A stretch of 32,885 bases of DNA from Shewanella sairae (GCF_023283535.1 NZ_JAKILT010000058.1:1-32885), one strand, 5' to 3'; positions 14,816 to 24,302 are shown, numbered from the stretch's first letter. Translations and numbers: made by a program. Notes: generated from the sequence alone by a model not told the origin.

Positions 14816-15715
14816 TTACTGTGTTGCAGTAATGATTTTTAACGCAACAGGTATCGATTTTTCAACCTGTTGCCCTTTTAAGATCTTATCGGCCATCACT
14901 ATTGCCGTTGCGCCAAGCAATTCTGGTTGCTGGGCTATGGTTGCCGATAGTTGCTGACGTCTGACCGCGGCAATGCCTTCATCGGTACCGTCAAAGCCGA
15001 TTACCATCACCCGCTTGCCTGAAGCTTCAATGGCTCGCAGTGCGCCTAATGCCATTTCATCATTTTGGGCAAACACGGCTTGCACATCACCATTGGCTGC
15101 CAGCATATTCTCCATTACGTTTAAGCCTTTTGAGCGGTCAAAATCCGCAGGCTGACTGGATAACATATTTAAGCTATTGCCAGTCACTGCATTGCTAAAC
15201 CCTTGACCGCGCTCACGAGCAGCTGAAGTACCCGCTATGCCCTCAAGCTGAATCACTTTAGCATTAACCCCAAGTTGCTGAGCAATATACTGACCAGCTA
15301 GCTCACCGCCTGCAATATTGTCAGAGGCAATGTGGCTGACGATGTCACCATGCTCTGCGGTTCTATCTAATGTGAGTACTGGAATGTTAGCGCGATTGGC
15401 TGTGCGAATGGCATTAGTCACCGCTAGGGCGTCGGTTGGATTAATCAAAATCGCCTTAACACCGCGCATGGTCAAGTCTTCAACATTAGCCAGCTCTTTG
15501 CTCGGATCGTTTTGCGAGTCCAGTGCAATCAGCTTATAACCCAGCTCGGCAGCTTTAGCCTCGGCGCCATCTTTCATGGTGACGAAAAAAGGGTTGTTCA
15601 TCGTCGACAATACAATGGCAATCGCATCTTGGGCACTCGCGCCAAAAGGCGCACTAGCAGACAACAATGCCATCGATAACAAAGCTGAGGCGTTAAGGTT
15701 AGCAAGTCGCGTCAT
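14816..15715 (-). CDS. rbsB: Ribose ABC transporter, periplasmic binding protein
   Basis: A 299-residue exported protein with a Sec signal peptide (cleavage after GASA, near residue 28). The mature protein opens with IAIVLSTMNNPFFVTMKDGAE, the hallmark of RbsB, and has NPTDALAVTNAIRTA, SHIASDNIAGGELAGQY and FAQNDEMALGALRA. It captures ribose in the periplasm and delivers it to RbsC and RbsA. It is the fourth gene in the operon, with a 63-bp gap after rbsC. Confidence 0.95.
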   Translation of the reverse strand: MTRLANLNASALLSMALLSASAPFGASAQDAIAIVLSTMNNPFFVTMKDGAEAKAAELGYKLIALDSQNDPSKELANVEDLTMRGVKAILINPTDALAVTNAIRTANRANIPVLTLDRTAEHGDIVSHIASDNIAGGELAGQYIAQQLGVNAKVIQLEGIAGTSAARERGQGFSNAVTGNSLNMLSSQPADFDRSKGLNVMENMLAANGDVQAVFAQNDEMALGALRAIEASGKRVMVIGFDGTDEGIAAVRRQQLSATIAQQPELLGATAIVMADKILKGQQVEKSIPVALKIITATQ

Positions 15716-15778
15716 GGTAAACCTTTTCAGTTGGTAAAATACAAAAAGGCAGCACGCTAGCGCACTGCCAATATCGGG

Positions 15779-16753
15779 TTAGGCTTTTTTCTTGGTATCA
15801 ATGATCACAGCAAGCAATATCACACTGGCTTTGGCAATCATCTGGTAGTATGACGAAACATCGAGCAGGTTAAGCGCATTATTCAAAAAGCCAATAATCA
15901 GAGCACCAATTAAGGTACCGACAATACGCCCCTTACCGCCCATTAAACTGGTGCCGCCTAATACCACAGCAGCAATAGCATCAAGCTCGTAGCCCATACC
16001 TGCGGTTGGCTGCGCCGATGACAAACGCGCGGTAACGATAATGCCTGCTAGCGCCGCCATTGAGCCACAAATGGCATAGGCAGCAATCTTGACTTTATCA
16101 ACCGCAATACCCGATAAACGTGCCGCAGACTCATTACCACCTACCGCATAAATATAACGGCCAAAGCGGGTATGGTTTAGCAAATACCAAGCGCCGATAA
16201 ATACAATTGCCATTAGCCAGACGGGCACAGGAATACCCAGCACATAACCAGTACCTAACCAAGTAAAGCTGTCTGCGGTGTCGCTAAAACCGGTGGGGAC
16301 CGGGCGACCGTCGGTGTACACCATAGTGACGCCACGCAGCAATGTCATGGTCACTAAGGTTGCGATAAATGCCTGCACCTTGCCTTTGGCAACAATAATG
16401 CCGCTAATAGCCCCCAGTGCAGCACCGGCGATTAACGCTACTGGCAAAGCCACCATTACCGGCACATCCATGCCAATTAAGGTCGCGACAATCGCGCCAC
16501 TTAAGGCCAAAACCGAGCCAACACTTAAGTCGATACCCGCGGTTAAAATCACGATTGTCATGCCCACGGCAATAATCGCATTCACCGATGTTTGACGTAA
16601 AATATTAAGTAGATTATCGACAGTTAAAAAGTTGGGGCTCAGTAAAGACACCACAAAAATAAGACTAAACAAAGCAATAAGTGACTTGTTTTCAATCAAC
16701 CACTCTTTGTTTATACGCTTATAAAATGGCTGCGCTGTAATTGACTGACTCAT
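15779..16753 (-). CDS. rbsC: Ribose ABC transporter, permease
   Basis: A 324-residue inner-membrane permease with 8-10 hydrophobic helices. It has the family segments LTAGIDLSVGSVLALSGAI, GGNESAARLSGIAVDKVK and DAIAAVVLGGTSLMGGKGR; the last contains the loop that contacts the ATPase. It overlaps the end of rbsA by four bases (ATGA), so translation of the two is probably coupled. Confidence 0.95.
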   Translation of the reverse strand: MSQSITAQPFYKRINKEWLIENKSLIALFSLIFVVSLLSPNFLTVDNLLNILRQTSVNAIIAVGMTIVILTAGIDLSVGSVLALSGAIVATLIGMDVPVMVALPVALIAGAALGAISGIIVAKGKVQAFIATLVTMTLLRGVTMVYTDGRPVPTGFSDTADSFTWLGTGYVLGIPVPVWLMAIVFIGAWYLLNHTRFGRYIYAVGGNESAARLSGIAVDKVKIAAYAICGSMAALAGIIVTARLSSAQPTAGMGYELDAIAAVVLGGTSLMGGKGRIVGTLIGALIIGFLNNALNLLDVSSYYQMIAKASVILLAVIIDTKKKA

Positions 16754-18255
16754 GCAATATCCTTGTGTAATGTTTTACCTACTGCGCAGGCAAGAATGGT
16801 TTCTTGATTGGCTTTGGCGGCATCAAACTCGCCACTGATTTGACCTTGGTGCATCACTAAAATACGGTCTGACATCCCCAATAACTCAGGCATATCCGAC
16901 GACACTAAAATAATGCTCATACCTTGCGCCTTAAAACGATTGATTAAATCGTAGATCTCTTTCTTTGCCCCCACGTCCACACCACGAGTTGGCTCATCTA
17001 AAATAAGCACTTGTGGTAAGGTCATTAAGCCTTTAGCAATTGACACTTTTTGCTGATTACCGCCAGACAAATTACCTATGCGCGCATCACGGCTTGGGGT
17101 TTTAATATTGAATGCATCGATAAAGCGGTCGACTTCGGCCATTTCATCGTTGTGGCGCAGTTGCAGCCCAGAACTCAACTTGGCTAAAGCGCAAATAGAC
17201 ATGTTTTCTTTAACCGACAAATCCAGCAGTAAGCCATCGCCTTTGCGGTCTTCAGAAATATAAGCAATGCCGGCAGTAAGCGCCTGTTGCGGACTGCTGA
17301 TGTTAATGTCGCAGCCATTTAGGCTTAGCTGTCCTTGAGTTTTAGCCTCTGCACCAAAAATCATTTTCATCAGCTCAGTGCGACCAGCGCCCATTAAGCC
17401 TGAGAAACCTAAAATCTCACCTTGGTTAAGGTTGAAACTCACATTCGCTACACCCGGACCCGATAGTTGCTTGACCGCTAAACGGCTACCTTGATGAGTA
17501 ATGGCAATACGTGGGTATTGGTCGGCAAGTTTGCGCCCCACCATACGCTCAATAAGCTGGTCTTCATCAATATCGCTAATCGCGCATTCATGAATAAAAC
17601 CGCCATCCCGAAGTACTGTTACTGCGTCACAAATAGTGAAGATCTCTTGCATGCGATGCGAGATATAAACAATGCCGCAGCCTTGGTCACGTAGCTCATT
17701 AATCACCTTAAACAACGATTGCGTTTCGATGTCGGTGAGCGCATCCGTCGGCTCATCCATGATGATCACTTTTGAGTCAAACGAGATAGCTTTGGCAATT
17801 TCTACCATTTGCTGCTCGCCTAAACTTAAGCTACCAACTCGGGTTTGTGGTGTATGGGATACGGATAAACGACTTAATAGCGCAGCAGCTTGGGCATTCA
17901 TTTCATCCCACAATATGCGACCAAAGCGTGAAGTGATTTCTCGACCGAGGAAGATGTTTTCAGCGATTGTGAGCTCAGGAAGCAGGTTAAGCTCTTGATG
18001 GATAATGCTAATGCCTGCTGTTTGAGAGTCCCGTGGACCGTCAAAGCTGCGAACCTTCCCTTGATAAACTATCTGTCCCGCATCTAGGTTGTAGATCCCG
18101 GTAAGCACCTTCATCAAGGTCGACTTACCTGCACCGTTTTCGCCCATTAGCGCCATCACCTTACCGGGATAAACGTTGAGGCTAGCTTTATCTAGAGCTT
18201 TAACCCCAGGGAAAGACTTTTCAATGGCTTGTAACTGCAATATGGCTTGGGTCAT
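16750..18255 (-). CDS. rbsA: Ribose ABC transporter, ATPase (two-domain)
   Basis: A 501-residue cytoplasmic protein with two fused ABC domains, as usual for sugar importers of this class. The first has Walker A GENGAGKST (residues 38-46), signature LSLGEQQMVEIAK and Walker B VIIMDEPTDAL. The second has an atypical Walker A without lysine (GLMGAGRTELMK), normal in this family, then NLSGGNQQKVSIAKGL and VLILDEPTRGVD. It lies between rbsD (17-bp gap) and rbsC (4-base overlap). Confidence 0.96.
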   Translation of the reverse strand: MTQAILQLQAIEKSFPGVKALDKASLNVYPGKVMALMGENGAGKSTLMKVLTGIYNLDAGQIVYQGKVRSFDGPRDSQTAGISIIHQELNLLPELTIAENIFLGREITSRFGRILWDEMNAQAAALLSRLSVSHTPQTRVGSLSLGEQQMVEIAKAISFDSKVIIMDEPTDALTDIETQSLFKVINELRDQGCGIVYISHRMQEIFTICDAVTVLRDGGFIHECAISDIDEDQLIERMVGRKLADQYPRIAITHQGSRLAVKQLSGPGVANVSFNLNQGEILGFSGLMGAGRTELMKMIFGAEAKTQGQLSLNGCDINISSPQQALTAGIAYISEDRKGDGLLLDLSVKENMSICALAKLSSGLQLRHNDEMAEVDRFIDAFNIKTPSRDARIGNLSGGNQQKVSIAKGLMTLPQVLILDEPTRGVDVGAKKEIYDLINRFKAQGMSIILVSSDMPELLGMSDRILVMHQGQISGEFDAAKANQETILACAVGKTLHKDIA

Positions 18256-18272
18256 GGGAGACTCCGCTTAGC

Positions 18273-18692
18273 TTAAAATACAACACCAGTTTTAAAAATC
18301 ACATTGGCATACGGAGTGCATTCGCCGGTACGGATCACTGCACGGCTAAGATGCGTGCGCTGCTTAAACGCCTCATGTGAGATGTATTCAACACTGAATG
18401 TGCGGCCTGTTGCTTGCTGCTCAGCTTCGATTGCGTGCAATAGGGCTTGATGGCAATCCGGGCTAGCATCAACAAACTCTTGCGCCAAAATCACCCCTTC
18501 AATTTGCGAGCTGGCTAACCAAACATTTACCGTGGCAATAAAACTCGGCACGCCATGGGTTAACGCTAAATCGATACGCTGCACTGATGCAGGAATAGGT
18601 AACCCCGCATCGCAAATAGTGACTTCATCGGTATGACCCAATGTTGCTGTTAGGTAGTTCATATCGGCATTGAGTAAGGCGTGTTTATTCAT
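18273..18692 (-). CDS. rbsD: D-ribose pyranase
   Basis: A 139-residue protein that converts ribose between its beta-pyranose and beta-furanose forms, giving ribokinase its substrate. The start MNKHALLNADMNYLTATLGHTDEVTICDAGLP carries the family's catalytic His20 and Asp28, and the C-terminus (RTGECTPYANVIFKTGVVF) is typical. It is the first gene of the rbsDACBKR operon, downstream of the operator region. Confidence 0.95.
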   Translation of the reverse strand: MNKHALLNADMNYLTATLGHTDEVTICDAGLPIPASVQRIDLALTHGVPSFIATVNVWLASSQIEGVILAQEFVDASPDCHQALLHAIEAEQQATGRTFSVEYISHEAFKQRTHLSRAVIRTGECTPYANVIFKTGVVF

Positions 18693-18720
18693 CTATCAAC
18701 CTAAGGCTTATCTCTAGATT

Positions 18721-18736
18721 ATCGAAACGTTTCGAT
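18721..18736. promoter_or_regulatory. RbsR operator, promoter-proximal copy
   Basis: The 16-bp perfect palindrome ATCGAAACGTTTCGAT, of the LacI-family operator type with a central CG, centred 36 bases upstream of rbsD. It is identical to the copy at 18756-18771. Confidence 0.85.
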
Positions 18737-18755
18737 GGCAATTGCGAGCAGAGTA

Positions 18756-18771
18756 ATCGAAACGTTTCGAT
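18756..18771. promoter_or_regulatory. RbsR operator, distal copy
   Basis: A second, identical 16-bp palindrome. Its centre is 35 bp from the first, a little over three helical turns, so two RbsR dimers could bind to a single short region overlapping the promoter. Confidence 0.85.
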
Positions 18772-18795
18772 AATGCATGGTATCGCAATGAGATC

Positions 18796-18811
18796 TGTGA
18801 AGGATCTAACA
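18796..18811. promoter_or_regulatory. CRP-like site upstream of rbsD
   Basis: TGTGA-N6-TAACA, one base from the CRP consensus TGTGA-N6-TCACA, about 110 bases upstream of rbsD and outside both operators. Activation of the ribose operon by cAMP-CRP is known in E. coli; here it is inferred. Confidence 0.45.
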
Positions 18812-18898
18812 AAAACACCATGCTGCTAGGGTAAATAAAAGCAACTTTATCTGGTTACCGGATCGGTTTAGCGCGTTGTGGTTGTTGCGGTATGATGC

Positions 18899-18936
18899 AA
18901 AAAAGGCAAAACAACTGATGCTGTTTTGCCTTTTTT
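18899..18936 (-). terminator. Terminator of the ToxR-like regulator gene
   Basis: A perfect 15-bp stem (18899-18913 with 18922-18936) ending in long A and T runs, between the regulator gene and the rbs promoter region. It shields the rbs operon from read-through. Confidence 0.85.
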
Positions 18937-19012
18937 TGATCCGTATGACGGCATAAATGCCGACCTAAGATGGGATTTAAGGATTAATACCTAGTCCTAT
19001 GAGCTTCTACGA

Positions 19013-20296
19013 TTAAAGCTTAACTTTGTCGTATTCATACCAAGCCACAAGATTACCTAAGATAGGCACAATCCATACTGCGGTATCGGCATCTTTGTAT
19101 ATGCGGTAGAAGTATAAATCGCTGTCGATAATTTCATGCTTACGAATTTCGCGATAAAAATGCATCGCCGACGAGCTCACTTCTTCTGGCTTAATTAGCT
19201 CTTTTTGCGCCACTTTAACGTGGAATACATCCACATCTAAATCGTTAATCTTTTCGCGGTGCTGGGTAAAATCACCTTTAATTTTGTACTTAATCGGTGT
19301 GGTTTTGCACTCTTCATCCGTTACGCAAGCTGCCGAATAAAACTTACCGGTATTTTCACCGTTATAAATCAGCGACAAGCTAATGTCTGAGCGCACCAAC
19401 ATATTACCTTGTACCGGATAATACACGTCCGCATGATAATGATGCTCAATAAAGCCACTGGTGCCCGGCTCATCATGAGGAATAATCACCCGATTATAAC
19501 GGATACGCTGCTCCATCATATGGGTCAGCTCGGTGAAGGTTTGCATGTTCAACCCTGCCGGGGTGAGATCAATGGCAGTAATATTGATTAAGCCATTTCC
19601 TGAACATTTTTGTTTATCCGCTTCAGGGCAAACTGCCATCGAATAGTAATTGCCATCGGTAACCGCAAAACCATTAAACTGGTTTAAATTAGTTAAATGA
19701 TTCGATTCTGGCGCCAAATGCTTTTGCCACATAGAGGCATGTAAATGGGTGACCTCATCTTTATGAATAAGCTGCACATCTTGCTTAGTGCCGCCTATAT
19801 TAAGTGGAATTGTCTTAGTCGCATCCCAGCTATTTTTGGCTTTGACGACGCCGTGATAATCACTGAAATACCACATCGACAGAGCGATTAAGATGACAAT
19901 GATGATGCCGCTTAACTTTACCAGTAACGACACATCAACTAGCGCAGCACGCACCGACTCTGCGTCATTCACCGCCAGCATTTTAATGTGGGAACGATTG
20001 GAAACATTCAGCTGATAACCGCGGCCCGCAATAGTACGCAGCATAACTTCAGGATAGGGTTCAAGCTTCTTTCTGAGGGTACTGACACATTGAGTTAATG
20101 AGGTGGCAGCCACGACACGATCGGGCCAACCTGCCGCTAATAGGTCTTCTTTAGAACATATAGAACTAAGCGCCAAAATCAATTGATGTAAAACCGCAGA
20201 CTCAGATACCGTCAGGGTGATGGTTTTATTATTGGCATGATCGACTAATTGCTTAGCCTCTTCATCCAGCTCCAAATAAGGAGTAACTTTCAGCAC
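19013..20296 (-). CDS. ToxR/CadC-like membrane-bound transcription regulator
   Basis: A 427-residue one-component regulator. Residues 20-100 form an OmpR/PhoB-type winged helix (TVSESAVLHQLILAL, SLTQCVSTLRKKLEP, LRTIAGRGYQL). Residues 123-145 form one membrane helix, and about 280 residues follow in the periplasm. DNA binding inside and sensing outside is the ToxR/CadC plan. The periplasmic domain is not recognised and has several cysteines (for example VCPEADKQKC and ACVTDEECKT), possibly disulfide-forming. The start is a GTG with AGAGG 6 bases upstream. It lies just beyond the sulfite/copper cluster on the same strand, so it might control it, but the rbs genes on the other side are equally close. 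Confidence 0.8.
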   Translation of the reverse strand: MLKVTPYLELDEEAKQLVDHANNKTITLTVSESAVLHQLILALSSICSKEDLLAAGWPDRVVAATSLTQCVSTLRKKLEPYPEVMLRTIAGRGYQLNVSNRSHIKMLAVNDAESVRAALVDVSLLVKLSGIIIVILIALSMWYFSDYHGVVKAKNSWDATKTIPLNIGGTKQDVQLIHKDEVTHLHASMWQKHLAPESNHLTNLNQFNGFAVTDGNYYSMAVCPEADKQKCSGNGLINITAIDLTPAGLNMQTFTELTHMMEQRIRYNRVIIPHDEPGTSGFIEHHYHADVYYPVQGNMLVRSDISLSLIYNGENTGKFYSAACVTDEECKTTPIKYKIKGDFTQHREKINDLDVDVFHVKVAQKELIKPEEVSSSAMHFYREIRKHEIIDSDLYFYRIYKDADTAVWIVPILGNLVAWYEYDKVKL

Positions 20297-20570
20297 CTTA
20301 AACCTCTACAAATCAATTCACTGTAACTAGGGCATTAATAAAACTTAATATAAGTTTACTAAAATAATTAATTAAAAACGTGATTTTGCCCTGAAATCAA
20401 ATCAACTACTAAAAATCTACATGTTAATGTTCACATAACTAACATTTTAATAGTTAAACAATTCAACCCCAACCTAAGTTACTGCTATTGCTCTATTTAA
20501 AATACTGTTTCAATCAATAAGTATATTTTGAACAACACCTCTTTATCGACTACTAATAATGAATAAATCA

Positions 20571-21395
20571 TTATAAAGCTCGGCGTTTAAATATCTGTTC
20601 AGCAATAAAAGCTAATAACGTAATCCATAGCAACATAACCGCATAAAGTGCTAATTTCCCCCATGCAACGGCAGACAAGATAGCTAAACTACCTTTACCC
20701 GCATCGGTGCCAATCAGGTTAATTGCTCGATAAAGATCGGTTGGGTTAAGGGCAATTAAGACATTAATGATATACTGATTAAAAAAAGCTAAATCTGCAA
20801 CTAATATCGTCAGTAATAGCAAGTCATAAATAAGCACAAATACAAACCAAACGAATAAAACACTCGCCACAGCCTTGGCTTTTTCCGCCGATTTGAGGCT
20901 GACAATATAGCCAAATAAAATAAACGCCACCGCTAACAAGACACTACTGATAATAAATTGACCAAATTGATTTAACAGCTTAGCGGCATCATAGTCACCA
21001 AATGCCAGTAACAGCAGCCCAGTTAAACCGAAGGCAAAACCTATGGTGACGCTCATAATCACACTATGGCCTAATAATTTACCCAGCAAAATTTGCAAGC
21101 GTGTGATTGGATACGACAGCAATAATAGTAAAGTGCCAGACTCATCTTCTCCCACAAACGCATCATAGCTGACCAACATCGCCGCTAACGGGATAATAAA
21201 TACCGAAATAGTCGATAAGCTTGAGATCAAAGCATTAAGCTCTGGTAACGCCAAATGCCCAGCCACAGCGCTACCAGCAAAGGTCACACTTAACGACAAA
21301 ATTAAGAAGATTAACGAGATAAACAATACCCAGCGGTTGCGCAGGCTATCTTGGATCTCTTTTTTAGCAATCACACACACAGGAGACATCAACAT
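20571..21395 (-). CDS. nosY: ABC transporter permease, NosY-like
   Basis: A 274-residue inner-membrane protein with six hydrophobic helices and the ABC-2/NosY pattern (CVIAKKEIQDSLRNRWVL at the start, then FVGEDESGTLLLLLSYPITR). With the ATPase encoded upstream it should form the NosFY membrane complex, which works with periplasmic NosD. The gene starts 4 bases after nosF ends. A second ATG two codons in (21389) has better spacing to AAGG and may be the true start. It is the last gene of the cluster. There is no nosZ here, so the target is probably the copper site of SirA rather than nitrous oxide reductase. Confidence 0.82.
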   Translation of the reverse strand: MLMSPVCVIAKKEIQDSLRNRWVLFISLIFLILSLSVTFAGSAVAGHLALPELNALISSLSTISVFIIPLAAMLVSYDAFVGEDESGTLLLLLSYPITRLQILLGKLLGHSVIMSVTIGFAFGLTGLLLLAFGDYDAAKLLNQFGQFIISSVLLAVAFILFGYIVSLKSAEKAKAVASVLFVWFVFVLIYDLLLLTILVADLAFFNQYIINVLIALNPTDLYRAINLIGTDAGKGSLAILSAVAWGKLALYAVMLLWITLLAFIAEQIFKRRAL

Positions 21396-21399
21396 AGCC

Positions 21400-22308
21400 T
21401 TAGCTCACCTCTTCAACTTGAGCACAGCGACCCATATAAAAATGATAGATCTCAGTCAAAGCCGGTTGCTGTAAGCTGAAATCAAATACTTGGCACTCTT
21501 GAGTTAACAACTTTAATACCTGAGTTTTAGACTGAGTATCTAGCAACAGCGCGTCATCCTGGTACCAAGCAGCAAGCTCTGGGCGCTGTACTATGGCGTC
21601 TTTTAGCTGCGGCGAAGTCAATCGTGTTTTCAAGCCGCTGCCGTTACGTAAATCAGCCAAACTGCCTTGGGCTAATACTTGCCCTTTGGCCAAAATCAGC
21701 CCGATATCGATGTTATTTTCAATGAGTGACAATTCGTGAGTACATACGATAACCCCACACCCTTGCTGCTTAAGCTCGGCAATCTTGCCATAGAGAAACT
21801 TAGATGCCACAGGGTCGAGACCCACTGTAGGCTCATCTAGCAATAATAATTCTGGGTCAGATAAAATCGCCTGTGCAAAACCAAGGCGTTGCTTCATGCC
21901 TTTAGAGTAGGTTTTTAAGGCACGGTCTTGGGCATACTCTAAGCCAAACTCCTGCAGTAGTTGTTTTACCCGTGTTGATGTCACACCTTTTAAAGCAGCA
22001 AAATAACTTAAAATCTCTTTACCGGTTAATTTATCGTAAAAACTGACATTTTCAGGTAAATAACCAATCTTAAGATCTGCACGTTTGGCTAGACCAAACA
22101 AGTTTTGCTCCAGTACTCTCACTTCACCAGCGCTTGGCTTTATCAAACCCAACATGATTTTTATAAGGGTCGACTTGCCCGCACCATTATGACCAAGCAG
22201 CGCCATAGTTTGTCCCCGCGGGACTTCAAAACTGACATCCTGCAAGGCGATAAAGTCAGCAAATTGATGCCGAATATTACGCGCAGATACCGCTAAACCA
22301 GAATTCAT
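21400..22308 (-). CDS. nosF: ABC transporter ATPase, NosF-like
   Basis: A 302-residue cytoplasmic ATPase. Walker A GHNGAGKST is at residues 39-47, followed by the Q-loop region GYLPENVSFY, signature YSKGMKQRLGFAQ, Walker B LLLLDEPTVGLDP and the switch histidine in CTHELSLIE. The extra C-terminal 90 residues are usual for NosF. I chose the ATG at 22308 because GGAG lies 5 bases upstream. A GTG at 22344 would extend it by 12 residues without a ribosome site. Together with NosD and NosY it is known in denitrifiers as a sulfur- or copper-related maturation machine for a copper centre. Confidence 0.87.
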   Translation of the reverse strand: MNSGLAVSARNIRHQFADFIALQDVSFEVPRGQTMALLGHNGAGKSTLIKIMLGLIKPSAGEVRVLEQNLFGLAKRADLKIGYLPENVSFYDKLTGKEILSYFAALKGVTSTRVKQLLQEFGLEYAQDRALKTYSKGMKQRLGFAQAILSDPELLLLDEPTVGLDPVASKFLYGKIAELKQQGCGVIVCTHELSLIENNIDIGLILAKGQVLAQGSLADLRNGSGLKTRLTSPQLKDAIVQRPELAAWYQDDALLLDTQSKTQVLKLLTQECQVFDFSLQQPALTEIYHFYMGRCAQVEEVS

Positions 22309-22374
22309 TGATTCTCCAAACGTGCTTATATTGCTAATCGACACACTCGCGCCCTATCCGCTCAATAGCCCCTA

Positions 22375-23715
22375 TTAGTGATGGCTGAAAGTAGGGTTTG
22401 TATCCAGCAAAGGGTAACTATCGACAATGCCGCTAATTTCAGTGATTTCAAATTGGCGCTGTACCCAGCGCAACACCATCACAATAGGGCTATCCATTAA
22501 GAAGTTAGCTTCTGGGTAAAGCCAAAATAGTTTATCGATATTATCATTAGGTTGATAAGCCGTATTTCCTATACCGTCAGAGTTGTGATCCCAACCAAGG
22601 TAGCCACTCCAATAGTTACCCCGCCCTTGATGACTCCACTCTAAAAGGCTGTCGCCGACATATTTAACCTGAGAAAAATTATCAATAAACTGATTACCGT
22701 AAACTTGATTGTCCTCGCCGCCCATAGCCATATAAAAGCCAATATCATTGTCGGCAAAATGGTTATTAATAATGGTATTGTCGCGGGCGCCATAGACAAA
22801 AATACCTTTGCCCTCTTGGCCTTGGCCTTGAATTTGATTTACACTGCGGTTAACGATCTGCTCGACGTGATTTAATTCCACCAGCGAGTCTTTGGTCATA
22901 TTGAGTAAAATGCCAAAATCAATCGCATCCCACACTTTGTTGCTATACAAGTGAATGCGTTTCGAATCCATCAGTGCATAACCGCCATCGACTTGGTAAC
23001 TGCGATTATTAAAAGCTTCGTCATCATGGGTATACATGTAATGAATACCATATTGCTGGTCGAACAATTGATTGTCGTAAACTTTACTTTGGCTGCTGGA
23101 TTCTAAGTACACCCCGTCACGCACACCAGAAACGGTATTGCCCCAGATCTCAGAGCCAATAACATGCTGCAGATGAATGCCATCACCTCTATCTAAGGTG
23201 TACAGTGTGTTATTACCCACAATCACGTTGTTATTGATTTTAATATTATTTAACTCATCAGCACGTACACCAAAGCCGTTGCCCTGCAAGTGATTGTTAT
23301 GAATTTTAACGCCATCAGAACCCGGCTCTACCAAAATAGCCGCATCACGCTCGTAATGATCATTCCCCCAGTTTTCAATTCGTAAGCCTGATATTTCAAC
23401 ATAGGCAGCAAACACGGTAAGCGCACTCCCTACCCCTGCGGCATCGATAACGCTGTCACCTAAGCTTGATAGAGTAATTGACTGACGAATTGCAAATGGT
23501 GCTTGATAACGCCCAGCAGCGAGCATTATACGGTCACCTGATTTGGCATCAGTTAATGCTTGCTGCAATTGAGCGGTATTGTCGACGTGAATAGTTTCAG
23601 CTTGGCAAATAGCGCCATAACCAAGAGTAACGAGCAAAGCAGCAAGGCGGATAAAGTGAGTGCTTGCTGTATTGGCTAATCTAGGACAAAAAGTGATGAG
23701 CTTGCTCATAAGCAT
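22375..23715 (-). CDS. nosD: Periplasmic copper-site maturation protein, NosD-like
   Basis: A 446-residue exported protein. The signal peptide ends near AICQA, about residue 39. The rest is a right-handed parallel beta-helix of repeated turns (IHNNHLQGN, IWGNTVSG, VYDNQLFD, INNHFADND), the CASH/NosD fold, with the family motif RGNYWSGYLGWDHNSDGIGNTAY near residue 370. In N2O reducers NosD helps assemble the copper centre in the periplasm with NosFY. Its place between nosL and nosF in a sulfite reductase cluster suggests the same job for SirA. The ribosome site is weak, and a second ATG at 23709 is possible. Confidence 0.87.
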   Translation of the reverse strand: MLMSKLITFCPRLANTASTHFIRLAALLVTLGYGAICQAETIHVDNTAQLQQALTDAKSGDRIMLAAGRYQAPFAIRQSITLSSLGDSVIDAAGVGSALTVFAAYVEISGLRIENWGNDHYERDAAILVEPGSDGVKIHNNHLQGNGFGVRADELNNIKINNNVIVGNNTLYTLDRGDGIHLQHVIGSEIWGNTVSGVRDGVYLESSSQSKVYDNQLFDQQYGIHYMYTHDDEAFNNRSYQVDGGYALMDSKRIHLYSNKVWDAIDFGILLNMTKDSLVELNHVEQIVNRSVNQIQGQGQEGKGIFVYGARDNTIINNHFADNDIGFYMAMGGEDNQVYGNQFIDNFSQVKYVGDSLLEWSHQGRGNYWSGYLGWDHNSDGIGNTAYQPNDNIDKLFWLYPEANFLMDSPIVMVLRWVQRQFEITEISGIVDSYPLLDTNPTFSHH

Positions 23716-23742
23716 TTACCGCGATTAATACTGAAAGTGGCA

Positions 23743-24231
23743 CTACTCTCCGGCAAGTAGTTCAATAGTAATTTGGTCATAAGTCAGTACTGCGCCACCA
23801 AAATCATTGGCAAACTGCGTCGCCGCTTCTTTAGAAGAAAATGACGCCACCGCAGGACCCATCACCGCTTTCTTACTAGTACCATAAACATACCAAGCAG
23901 TGGTCGCATCGATAAAGGCATTGTTGTCAGGTTTTTCCCAATCTGTAATCGACATATCATGTACATTTAAATGGGTGATCTGACGCTTGTTTTCAGGTTG
24001 CAGCGCAAAATTAAACATATCTCGCGTAGAGCAGAACTTTGGCACTATGGTCTCCCCTTTCAAACCTAACTGACCTTTAGGCCCAGGGTATTTAGTGATC
24101 ATCATGCCGCAAAGGTGGCAACGGTCATGATCATGTATCGCTTGTGCTTGGGTTGACTGCGACGCCGCATCACCTTGACTACAAGCAGACATTAGCGGAA
24201 TAAATAGCAGAGCAAGCAGCAGTTTTTTCAT
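23743..24231 (-). CDS. nosL: Copper-binding lipoprotein, NosL-like
   Basis: A 162-residue lipoprotein with lipobox LMSAC (lipidated Cys17), facing the periplasm. It carries the NosL signature HDRCHLCGMMITKYPGPKGQL, where the CxxCGM segment binds Cu(I), and DMFNFAL and WYVYGTSKKAVMGPAVASF further on. NosL passes copper to an acceptor enzyme. It is the first of the nosLDFY block, separated from sirD by a hairpin-rich 170-bp gap. Confidence 0.9.
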   Translation of the reverse strand: MKKLLLALLFIPLMSACSQGDAASQSTQAQAIHDHDRCHLCGMMITKYPGPKGQLGLKGETIVPKFCSTRDMFNFALQPENKRQITHLNVHDMSITDWEKPDNNAFIDATTAWYVYGTSKKAVMGPAVASFSSKEAATQFANDFGGAVLTYDQITIELLAGE

Positions 24232-24264
24232 AGTGGGTCCAACTTAGAATACCGAAGAAGAGCA

Positions 24265-24302
24265 CTCACTGCCTTGCCTGAAGTAAAACGGCAAGGCGTG
24301 AG
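24265..24302 (-). other. Intercistronic hairpin 1 between sirD and nosL
   Basis: A 13-bp stem (24265-24278 with 24290-24302) with one bulged base and no U-run. It is probably an RNA processing or stability element dividing the cluster mRNA. Confidence 0.5.

Noticed and set aside
20571..24231. Nitrous oxide reductase (nos) operon for denitrification
   Set aside because: There is no nosZ or nosR in the window. The nosLDFY-like genes follow sirD on the same strand and fit copper delivery to SirA better.
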